A program made the position numbers and the translations under genes. Of a stretch of 14,631 nucleotides of DNA, positions 1 through 6,620 are shown one piece after another. Within the stretch, counting starts at the first letter, position 1. The number at the start of each line of letters is the position of its first letter. The notes below the pieces were generated by a model, which was not told where the DNA came from, searched no databases, and saw only the letters and a list, made by a program, of their open reading frames with translations. The DNA comes from Kiritimatiellia bacterium (lineage in GTDB: Bacteria; Verrucomicrobiota; Kiritimatiellia; RFP12; UBA1067), in NCBI GenBank assembly GCA_017405115.1, contig JAFRBA010000121.1:1-14631 (forward strand), written 5' to 3'.

Positions 1-3000
1 CGTCCGGCGCGCCGCGCCCGTAGACCCAGGCCGCGTTCGCGTCCTTCGCCTCGACGGCCGCCGCAACGGTCAGCACGGAGACGTCCGCCGCGTCTGCGGC
101 GACGCTGTCGGCGTCAACCGCCGTGCCGGCGCCGAGCCTCATGGGCCAGCCGCGGAACACGACTGTGTATTCGTTCGTCACGGGGTTCTCCGGGTCGGTG
201 TCGTCGATCTCGACGACCGTCTTGGTCGTGGCGGTATAGACGGAGCCCTTCTCGAAGGTCTTGGCAAGGCGCCCGTCTTCGGTGAGCGCCGGCTTCTCGG
301 TGGCCACGCACTTCGTCCCGTCGGCGAGGTCGAAGGTCCACCAGCCGGAGACGGTGTTCGTCCCCAAGGCCACCTCCGCCTTCGTGGCGTACCACTGCAC
401 GCCGTCGGTGTCGCCGTCCGCGTCGATCACGGCGAACGTCGTGTACTGCGCCACTTCGGGATGGATCGGCACGGGATGCTCGGCCTGCTCGAGCTTGAAC
501 GAGGTGATGGCCATCGCGTCGCCGTCGTAGTTGCGCTCCGAGTCGTGGATCAGGTCGGCCGACGTGTAGTCGAGAAGCGGATTGAGGCCGGCGAGCGTGA
601 GTTCCCATCCGTCGGGCAGGCCGTCGCCGTCGGTGTCGAAGTCGAAGGGATTCGTGCCGATCTCGAATTCGAGGAGATCGGGGAGCCCGTCGTTGTCGGT
701 GTCGCGGGTCAAGGCGCCGGAGGCGTCGGTGGCGACCTGCGGATCCATGAGAAGCTCGATGTCCTCGGACGTGATCAGCACGCCGTCGCCGGGGTTCCTC
801 GGGTCGTACCGGCGGCCCGTGAGGCGCTTGTGGACGCCGCCGTCCATGTAGCCGACGTGCGCCTTGTACCAGAAGTAGTACTCGTAGCCGTCGTCGAACC
901 CGTCGCCGTCGGTGTCGCTCTTCACCGGGTTCGTAGGACGCTCCGGCGACCACTCGGCCCATGCGGCGGGATCCTTCCAGTCGAGCCCGTGCGCGGCCGC
1001 GTACTCCGTCCAGGCCATGAACTCAAGCTCGCTGATCGTGCAGTTCTTCGTCCACTTCCACTCCGTTCCGCCGTTTCCGTCGTCGACCTCCTCGGCGTAG
1101 ACGCGGTCGGAATTGACCTTGTTGAAGCCGAGCTGCGTCATCGCGTCGTTGAGGCCGTCGTGGTAGCCGCGGATTTCGAGCCGGGCGCCAAAGGCCTTGC
1201 CGTCAGTCACCCACGTTCCGGAGAGGCCGGGGATCAGCGAACCGTAGATCGACGTGGCCTCCGAGGGCAGGAAGTCCGGCCAGTCTGCGCCGTCCTTGTC
1301 GAGGTCCTTGTTGAAGTCCTTGAGGTCGGTGAGGTCGCCCTCCGTGGCCGAGCCGCCCTCCGAAGTCTGCAGCTTTCCGGTCACGGGGTCGAAGATGCCC
1401 ATTCCGTAGCGCGCGACCACCACGTCGGGCACGCCGTCCTGGTTGATGTCGCCGCAGTTGTCGGATTTCAGGTATTCGCGCGAGAACACAGCCTCCCAGT
1501 ACTGCTTCGGATACGTCTTGTCGCCGGAGCCGGACGAACTTGCCGCGCCGGTATCGTTGGCGTCGGGCAAGGGTATCTTCGTCTCGCCGGACTCGCCCAT
1601 GTTGAAGACGATCGACATCGAGGTGTCGCCGCTCTGCCCGCCCGAAGTGGAAGACGACACCGTGTTGTTGCACGCCCATGCGTAGAGGAAGCTGTCGAAA
1701 CCCAGGGCGCCCCAGGGGTGCAGGTTGGCGTAGTTGTAGAAGTCCTCCGCGGCAATGTCCGAGCCCTTCGACCAGTTGCCGTTCCTGTCGATGCCCTTGT
1801 CGGGGGCTGGCGTGAGCGAGCCGTTGTCGTAGGAGCCGTCGGCCTTGTAGCCGAAGCCGTAGGCGGTGATGCTCTGCTCCTTGACGCCGAAGGAGTAGGT
1901 GTGGACGAAGTTCTGCACCTTCTGCGGGCCGTTTTCGCCTGCGTAGACGCGGCCTGCGCCAAGGCCCTTCGCGAGCTCGTAGTGCTGCGAGTACCCGCCC
2001 GACGTGCCGACGGCCCAGGCCGGGCCGTGCGCGCGAAGCTCGAGGTTCTTGGACGGCTGCACGTAGTAGTTGATCGTGCGGCGCGAGGTCATCATGTCCT
2101 TGTCGGTGAAGGCGAACTCCACGACGTGCGCGCCCTCTCCGGAGAACTCGGCGGAGTAGCTCTTGATGGTCGTGTCCGTCAGCGTGTCGGTGTACACGGG
2201 CGCCCCGTCGATAGACACCTCGACCCTGACGCCCGCCGTCATGTCGGCGTCGACGTCGGTGCAGCCGTAGCTGATCGCGTACGGCGTGTTCACGCTCGCG
2301 TTCATGTTCGTGTAGGCCTCCTCGGCCTCCGTCGGGCGTATTATCTGCGGCGCCTCGTTCATGACGCGGATGATGAGAGGCTCCGCCGGCGTGTAGAAGT
2401 CGCACCACTTCACGCCGTCGTCGTTTTCCGTCTCCGTCGTGACGGACGCGTTGAGGTCGAGGCCCGAAAGCGTGTCGTTCGTGCCGTCCATGTCGGAGAC
2501 GATGAGCGTCTTCGTGGTGACGCCGTTCGCGAACGTGAGGTCGTACGTGCCGGCGGACACCTCCTCGACCGACCCCGCGACGGTGCGGATCTTCAGGTAT
2601 CCGCCGTCCGCCGCCTGCCCCACGGTGAAGCGCACGGTGATCGGGTCGCTCGCGGGCTCGGACAGCCTGACGGTTATGGTCGAGACCGACTTCGCCGTCT
2701 CCATGAAGATCCCGCCCTCGGCGTTCGTCTCGATCGTGACGCCGGGCTTTTCCGTCACGGGCACGTAGAACATGAAGTTCGGCGTCGCCGGGTAGGCCAC
2801 CATGTCCTTGTCCTTCACGTACACGCGAACCTGCGCCTTGTCCTTCGCGTTCGCGAACGTGTGCTTGACCGCCAGGGTCTGGCCCGGGTTCGACGGATCC
2901 ATCGACTCCTCGTACTGCGTGCCGTCGATGATCCACTTGACGGTCACGGACGAGAGGTCGGCCGCAACGTCCTCCGCGACGAGCGTGAACGACTTCGCGA

Positions 3001-5362
3001 CGCCGCGCGACACCGGATCGATCGTCTGCCCGTTCATGTCCGGCGTCAGGTACTGGCCGGCGGCGGTCACGGACGCGATCTGCGGCGGCACGTTGGTGAT
3101 CGCGAAGCTGAGAGTGCTCGACACGTAGGTGGTGAGCGGGCCGGTGTGGTCGGAGTTCCTGTAGAGCGCGGCCTTCACCGTGACGTTTGCCGCGCCGTCG
3201 AGGAACCGCATCTGGTAGAACGGCATGACCGTCGTCGTGCGGCCGCGGTCAACCTGCGCGCCGGTCGTCTTCAGCGACGAGTCGACGCACGCGAAGGTCG
3301 CCGGGTCGTCGGACTCCAGGAAGATGTAGCTCACCCCGCTGTTGTACGACTGCGAGAGGCCCAGCACGATGTTCTCCATCGCGGTGTCGCTCTCGGGGAA
3401 GACGAACTTCGTCGGATCCTGGAACGCGATAGTCGTCTTCTTGGCGTCGGTCACGACAAGCGTGTACTTGACCTTGGCGGACGTCTTGCCGTCGGGGTTC
3501 ACGACGCACAGCGTAAGTTCCGTGCCGTCGGTTATCGCGTTGAACTCTGCCGTCGCCTCAAAGCGCCCGTCGCCGTCCATGACGACGCCTGTAGCATCCT
3601 CGATCTCCTCCGTGTCGCACGCCCACTTGAAGGTGTAGCCGGTCGCCGTGTCGTTGAGTTCGCGGTACGCGTCCTCGATCGTGAGCACGAACGTCGCCGA
3701 TCCGCCGGAGACGACGGTGATCGTGCTGGGCGAGCCCTCCGTCGAGAACGCCGGGTCGCTGTCGGCTATCACCGGCGTAGAGCGGTTGACCTTGAGCGTG
3801 CAGGCGCCGCTCGTGGTGACGTTGTCGGGCCCTGCCGTCTTGGTGGTCGTGAACGTTATGCCCTTGTTGCCGGTCTTCGACGTTCCGCCGAGGACGAAGA
3901 CGTCGAGGTAGACGACGGACGTGTTCGCCGGGATCGTCACGCTGTCGAGCCTCTGGTCGAGCGGGTCGCCGCCGTAGCCGGCGAGGGCGATGCGGAGGAT
4001 GTTCTCGTCGTAGATGGCGTCGAGGTCCGCCAGGGAGTCGTCGCCGCTGACGGCGGCGTTAAGCGCCACCGTGACGGGATAGTCGCACGCCGGCGTCATC
4101 TTGACGGCGATCTGCGCCTGCCTGGTGATGTAGTCCGCCGTCGCGGTCACCGTCTTCGACGCCGGGTTGGCGCCGTCAAGTTCGACGGTGACGGTCGGCT
4201 CCGGGGCCGTGACGACCTGAATCGTGCGCGACACCGTCACTCCGGCCAGTTCGCCCGACGGCTTGTAGACCGCGCCCTGCACCGGGCTCAGGTAGATGTT
4301 GGCGACGGAGCCCACGGTCGCGCCGTCGGCGCCCTTCATCGAGAACGACACGCTCTCCGCGCCTTCCGGAACCACCACCTTCAGGACCTGCTTCGTCTCG
4401 CCGCCGATGTCCACGGTCGAAACCGTGTTCGCGCCGGAGGCGACCGGCACGACGACGGACTCGTCGTCGGACCAGATGTAGACCGTGGTCGCCGCCGCGC
4501 TCGCGCCGCCGCCGACTATCAGGGTCGGAACCGTGCCGGGCGCGGCGCTCATGCCGGGATAGACGTCGCGCCAGACGTCGCCGTCGGAGTAGGGGTCGCC
4601 GGCCGCGTTCACCTTGTCGAAGTCGATCGTCTTGACGTACGCGCCCTCGGCGGAGAGGTCGTAGTTCCTGAGCGGGTTGTCGCCGTCTATGCCAGTCGGC
4701 CATGCGGGATCGAGGATCTCGGGGCCATACCAGAACTTCGCCTCAACGCCGTTTTCGTTCCTGAGAACCCACTTGACGTTCGGCGAGACGCAGTTGAGGA
4801 GATAGTAGCCGACGTTCGAGTCGGTGTTGCCGGCGGCTCCGGTGCCCGTGGAGTTCATGAGCCTCACGGGCAGGCCGAGATCGCCCGCCTGCACCTTGTA
4901 GTGGAAGTAGAGGTCGGTGTAGTAAGTCCATGAGGCGCTGGGGTTCCCGGCATTGTCCGTGGCCAGGGCGCCGCTCCTCTGCCATGGATAGTAACCGGTT
5001 TCGCTGAACTCGGCGTAAGCCGGACGGTCGCCGATCATCAGGCCCAGCTTAGGAGTCAGGAGGGTGCTCCCGGTGCCGGTCGGGACGAACTCCCACGTCA
5101 GAGGATCGAGGCCTCCGCCGATCACGTCTTCGTAGTTCGTGACGAGCATCCTGACGCGGATGTAGAGGTCGTCGCCGGCGACGAGCGGATGGTCCGCCGT
5201 GCAGCGGTTCGGCGCAAGGCTGTTGCGCACGCCGAACGTCATCTCGTCGGTGTCGACGACGCGTATGTCCACGATGTCGCCGGTGGACGCGCGGGACGCG
5301 AGCGGCGCGACGAACGCCGCGAGCGCGAGTGCGAGCGCGGGGAGTTTGTTGAGTGTCTTCAT
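1..5362 (-). CDS. Giant secreted multi-domain surface protein with Ig/PKD-like modules and TSP3-type calcium loops (3' end beyond window)
   Basis: An uninterrupted minus-strand frame runs from the ATG at 5362-5360 to the left edge, about 1,787 codons, with the C-terminus outside the window. The start is supported by a consensus Shine-Dalgarno five bases upstream and by a classic Sec signal peptide at residues 1-26: Lys at 2 and 6, an Ala/Leu-rich core, and a likely cut after SRA. Residues 27-550 are beta-rich and unassigned. Ig-like modules follow at about 560-640 and 757-853 (PKD-like), then a Calx-beta-like stretch at 870-990 and another Ig/cadherin-like module at 1000-1104. Residue 1305 begins an EF-hand-like loop, DINQDGVPD, and 1483-1584 hold three thrombospondin-type-3-style loops. 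No catalytic motif was seen. Family knowledge suggests an extracellular, calcium-stabilised structural or adhesive protein; no specific ligand can be named. Module borders are estimated by eye. The reading frame is certain; the function is inferred. Confidence 0.9.
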   Translation of the reverse strand, partial: MKTLNKLPALALALAAFVAPLASRASTGDIVDIRVVDTDEMTFGVRNSLAPNRCTADHPLVAGDDLYIRVRMLVTNYEDVIGGGLDPLTWEFVPTGTGSTLLTPKLGLMIGDRPAYAEFSETGYYPWQRSGALATDNAGNPSASWTYYTDLYFHYKVQAGDLGLPVRLMNSTGTGAAGNTDSNVGYYLLNCVSPNVKWVLRNENGVEAKFWYGPEILDPAWPTGIDGDNPLRNYDLSAEGAYVKTIDFDKVNAAGDPYSDGDVWRDVYPGMSAAPGTVPTLIVGGGASAAATTVYIWSDDESVVVPVASGANTVSTVDIGGETKQVLKVVVPEGAESVSFSMKGADGATVGSVANIYLSPVQGAVYKPSGELAGVTVSRTIQVVTAPEPTVTVELDGANPASKTVTATADYITRQAQIAVKMTPACDYPVTVALNAAVSGDDSLADLDAIYDENILRIALAGYGGDPLDQRLDSVTIPANTSVVYLDVFVLGGTSKTGNKGITFTTTKTAGPDNVTTSGACTLKVNRSTPVIADSDPAFSTEGSPSTITVVSGGSATFVLTIEDAYRELNDTATGYTFKWACDTEEIEDATGVVMDGDGRFEATAEFNAITDGTELTLCVVNPDGKTSAKVKYTLVVTDAKKTTIAFQDPTKFVFPESDTAMENIVLGLSQSYNSGVSYIFLESDDPATFACVDSSLKTTGAQVDRGRTTTVMPFYQMRFLDGAANVTVKAALYRNSDHTGPLTTYVSSTLSFAITNVPPQIASVTAAGQYLTPDMNGQTIDPVSRGVAKSFTLVAEDVAADLSSVTVKWIIDGTQYEESMDPSNPGQTLAVKHTFANAKDKAQVRVYVKDKDMVAYPATPNFMFYVPVTEKPGVTIETNAEGGIFMETAKSVSTITVRLSEPASDPITVRFTVGQAADGGYLKIRTVAGSVEEVSAGTYDLTFANGVTTKTLIVSDMDGTNDTLSGLDLNASVTTETENDDGVKWCDFYTPAEPLIIRVMNEAPQIIRPTEAEEAYTNMNASVNTPYAISYGCTDVDADMTAGVRVEVSIDGAPVYTDTLTDTTIKSYSAEFSGEGAHVVEFAFTDKDMMTSRRTINYYVQPSKNLELRAHGPAWAVGTSGGYSQHYELAKGLGAGRVYAGENGPQKVQNFVHTYSFGVKEQSITAYGFGYKADGSYDNGSLTPAPDKGIDRNGNWSKGSDIAAEDFYNYANLHPWGALGFDSFLYAWACNNTVSSSTSGGQSGDTSMSIVFNMGESGETKIPLPDANDTGAASSSGSGDKTYPKQYWEAVFSREYLKSDNCGDINQDGVPDVVVARYGMGIFDPVTGKLQTSEGGSATEGDLTDLKDFNKDLDKDGADWPDFLPSEATSIYGSLIPGLSGTWVTDGKAFGARLEIRGYHDGLNDAMTQLGFNKVNSDRVYAEEVDDGNGGTEWKWTKNCTISELEFMAWTEYAAAHGLDWKDPAAWAEWSPERPTNPVKSDTDGDGFDDGYEYYFWYKAHVGYMDGGVHKRLTGRRYDPRNPGDGVLITSEDIELLMDPQVATDASGALTRDTDNDGLPDLLEFEIGTNPFDFDTDGDGLPDGWELTLAGLNPLLDYTSADLIHDSERNYDGDAMAITSFKLEQAEHPVPIHPEVAQYTTFAVIDADGDTDGVQWYATKAEVALGTNTVSGWWTFDLADGTKCVATEKPALTEDGRLAKTFEKGSVYTATTKTVVEIDDTDPENPVTNEYTVVFRGWPMRLGAGTAVDADSVAADAADVSVLTVAAAVEAKDANAAWVYGRGAPD
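590..920 (-). other. Thrombospondin type 3-like calcium-binding repeats within the second giant protein
   Basis: Three nine-residue aspartate-rich loops are encoded here: DTDGDGFDD at 890-916, DTDNDGLPD at 677-703 and DTDGDGLPD at 611-637. The last two are followed by LLEFEIGTNP and GWEL, the typical linker pattern of bacterial TSP3 repeats. In this family the Asp side chains bind calcium and stiffen extracellular stalks. A fourth, more isolated loop lies upstream at 1424-1450 (DINQDGVPD) and resembles an EF-hand or dockerin loop. Confidence 0.85.
1424..1450 (-). other. Isolated EF-hand/dockerin-like calcium loop in the second giant protein
   Basis: The codons read DINQDGVPD, residues 1305-1313, matching the D-x-[DN]-x-D-G-x-x-D calcium loop. 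It is followed by a hydrophobic VVVARYG stretch, as in FG-GAP/EF-hand-like 'DxNxDGxxD(L/V)' units. Only one clear copy is visible at this place, so neither a propeller nor a dockerin (which needs a pair) can be claimed. Confidence 0.6.
5287..5362 (-). other. Sec signal peptide of the second giant protein
   Basis: Residues 1 to about 26 begin MKTLNKLPAL and continue with an Ala/Leu/Val-rich core, then PLASRAST. The basic n-region, hydrophobic core and A/S-x-A site fit signal peptidase I cleavage after SRA. There is no cysteine near the cut site, so it is not a lipoprotein signal. This places the mature protein outside the cytoplasm. Confidence 0.85.
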
Positions 5363-5367
5363 GGCGT

Positions 5368-5374
5368 ACCTCCT
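5368..5374 (-). promoter_or_regulatory. Consensus Shine-Dalgarno for the second giant gene, overlapping the upstream stop codon
   Basis: The minus strand reads AGGAGGT five bases before the ATG at 5362. Its first A is the last base of the TGA stop of the lipoprotein gene (5376-5374). A ribosome terminating on the lipoprotein gene would therefore cover this site, which suggests translational coupling. The perfect match to anti-Shine-Dalgarno decides the start. Confidence 0.85.
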
Positions 5375-5883
5375 CATTTCGAAACAGGTTGCTTGGTGGT
5401 GGTCGGCGGCGGCGAAGGGTCTCGCCGCCCTACCGGGGATTTGCGTGGCGCGATGCGATCGCGCACGATGCCGAGGCGCTTCCTTGAGTGCGCCTCGACC
5501 TTCGCGTTCGCGTTCGTGCACTGACTGTACAGATCGTTCCATGCGGGGTCCTTCTCAAGCTCGACCCGCACCTTCTCGAGGTCTTCCGTCTTCAGCTCGG
5601 CCTTCTTCGCCTCGACCATCTTCTCCATCTTCTCCGCGATCGCGTTGCGGTCGCGGATGAGCGCGACGTGCTCCCTGCGCTCCGCGGCCAGCTTCCCGCG
5701 GAACTCCTTGTCGCGCATGTACACTTCGGGCGAAGACGGGTCGGGCTTCGGCGGCTCCTCCTTCTTCGAGGGGCAGCCGCAGACGAACGCGCACAGGAGG
5801 GCCAGCGTCGCCGCCCTCAGGTAGGACGCGATGTCCCCATCGCGCCGCCCTACCGATTTTGTTCTTGTGCTCATGGCCGACAT
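5374..5883 (-). CDS. Small predicted lipoprotein with charged helical (possible coiled-coil) body
   Basis: This encodes 169 residues if started at the ATG 5883-5881, which has AGGTGG four bases upstream and follows the preceding stop by 16 bases. Other in-frame starts are 5910 (overlaps the upstream gene, no good ribosome site) and 5874. Residues 21-37 form a hydrophobic segment, YLRAATLALLCAFVCGC, followed by a Pro/Lys/Glu-rich linker. Cys37 in V-C-G-C is the best lipobox cysteine, although Cys at position -2 is unusual. Residues 53-150 are rich in Lys, Glu, Arg and Ala and look continuously helical; the tail after 150 is Pro/Thr-rich. No family was recognised. Both ends are encoded by palindromic repeat DNA and read VGRRD. 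Its position between two giant surface proteins suggests an anchor, periplasmic or outer-membrane partner for one of them, which is inference. Confidence 0.8.
   Translation of the reverse strand: MSAMSTRTKSVGRRDGDIASYLRAATLALLCAFVCGCPSKKEEPPKPDPSSPEVYMRDKEFRGKLAAERREHVALIRDRNAIAEKMEKMVEAKKAELKTEDLEKVRVELEKDPAWNDLYSQCTNANAKVEAHSRKRLGIVRDRIAPRKSPVGRRDPSPPPTTTKQPVSK
5408..5435. repeat. REP-like palindrome, copy 2, inside the 3' end of the lipoprotein gene
   Basis: Perfect 8-base arms GGCGGCGA (5408-5415) and TCGCCGCC (5422-5429) enclose a 6-base loop. They are followed by CTACCG, completing the 13-base core shared with copy 1 (5423-5435). The copy is read in the same frame as copy 1, giving VGRRD near the C-terminus. 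No T-run follows on the minus strand, so it is not a typical intrinsic terminator. Confidence 0.65.
5448..5464. repeat. Short perfect palindrome next to copy 2
   Basis: Arms GCGCGAT (5448-5454) and ATCGCGC (5458-5464) enclose the 3-base loop GCG. The arm sequence resembles the inner arm of copy 1 (CGCGATG/CATCGCG). Together with 5408-5435 this may therefore be one composite or rearranged repeat element rather than two unrelated hairpins. Confidence 0.5.
5820..5854. repeat. REP-like palindrome, copy 1, inside the 5' end of the lipoprotein gene
   Basis: The outer arms are GGTAGG at 5820-5825 and CCTACC at 5849-5854. The inner arms are CGCGATG at 5827-5833 and CATCGCG at 5838-5844, around the loop TCCC. 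The internal loop is asymmetric (1 versus 4 bases). With copy 2 it shares an identical 13-base core, CGGTAGGGCGGCG on the minus strand (5843-5855 here, 5423-5435 there). It lies within the n-region codons of the lipoprotein signal. It looks like a dispersed palindromic repeat that has become coding. Confidence 0.65.
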
Positions 5884-5887
5884 TCTA

Positions 5888-5896
5888 CCACCTTTT
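5888..5896 (-). promoter_or_regulatory. Probable weak ribosome binding site of the lipoprotein gene
   Basis: The minus strand reads AAAAGGTGG, with AGGTGG ending four bases before the ATG at 5883. It is the only purine-rich, Shine-Dalgarno-like site near the three candidate starts. It lies in the 16-base gap after the stop of the first giant gene. Confidence 0.5.
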
Positions 5897-5899
5897 CCA

Positions 5900-6620
5900 T
5901 CAGTTGTCATCCTGGAACCAACTGTCGTTGTCGTACGACGAATCGGCCTTCAGTGTCTCGATCGACATGCCCGTCCCCAGCGAGTCGTCCAGCGTGAAGT
6001 TGTACAGGAGCGAATTGCAGCTCTGGCCGTACCAGCCGTAGGATTGGCCGGTCGAGGAGTAAGCCAATGGGTCGAGGATCTCGATCAGGGTCTCGAATTC
6101 GTTCGCGTCCCCCTCGGCGCCGAAGCTGCCAGGCGCGAACGTGAACAAGCGGAACGGCAGGAAGCCGACGTTGTGCGCGAGGCCGTTGTTGAGCTTCACA
6201 TTCACCTTGAACGTCTCGCTCGTCCAGTTGCCGTCGAAGACGTCGCTCTGCTCGTTGCCGAGGCCCTGCAGGCGGTACGGCGCGTACACGACCTGCGAGA
6301 CGTCGTTCGAGAGGTACATCTTCACCCTGACCTGTCGGTTCGTGAAGTGCTCGGTGTAGGAGGCGCTCCACTCGTGCTTGCGGTGGATCTCCCTGCCCTC
6401 TATCCCCACGAAGCCGTGCCTCATCCACCAGCCCGGCTCGGTCGGGTCGAGGTCGAGCCAGTACATCACCTTGAGCGGCATCTCGTAGACGGTGTCGCCG
6501 TCCAGCAGCCCCTTGTGGTGGCCGAGCGCAATCGGCCCCTCGGGATTCGCCAGTTCGCCGGCGGCGTAGCGCGCCGAGAGCCAGTTCATGACGGCGGGCG
6601 TGTACCTGTCGGCGGGGTCG
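5900..6620 (-). other. Unrecognised C-terminal domain of the first giant protein
   Basis: About 235 residues follow PAVMNWLSARYAAGELANP. They include a Trp-rich core (VMYWLDLDPTEPGWWMRHGF), beta strands with QVRVKMYLSND and ETFKVNVKLNN, and the end SYDNDSWFQDDN. No PEP-CTERM, type-IX or LPXTG-like signal and no hydrophobic tail is visible. The first part resembles a short helical linker ahead of a beta domain. I do not recognise the family. Confidence 0.5.

Noticed and set aside
461..4933. Very long plus-strand open frame (about 1,490 codons) opposite the second giant gene
   Set aside because: It is in exact codon register with the minus-strand gene and stays open only because that gene avoids TTA, CTA and TCA codons. 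The product is a low-complexity Arg/Val/Ala/His/Asp mix without domains, whereas the minus strand encodes a signal peptide, Ig-like modules and TSP3 loops.
5408..5464. Rho-independent terminator between the lipoprotein and second giant gene
   Set aside because: The GC-rich stems lie inside the coding region and are not followed by a T-run on the minus strand; the next gene starts within 50 bases with a strong ribosome site.
5898..5902. TGATG stop-start overlap at the end of the first giant gene
   Set aside because: The ATG at 5900 opens a frame that ends after nine codons and is not in frame with the lipoprotein gene.
5908..5910. ATG at 5910 as the lipoprotein start
   Set aside because: It overlaps the end of the upstream gene and has no suitably spaced Shine-Dalgarno, while the ATG at 5883 has AGGTGG four bases before it. 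It cannot be fully excluded, since overlapping starts occur in operons.
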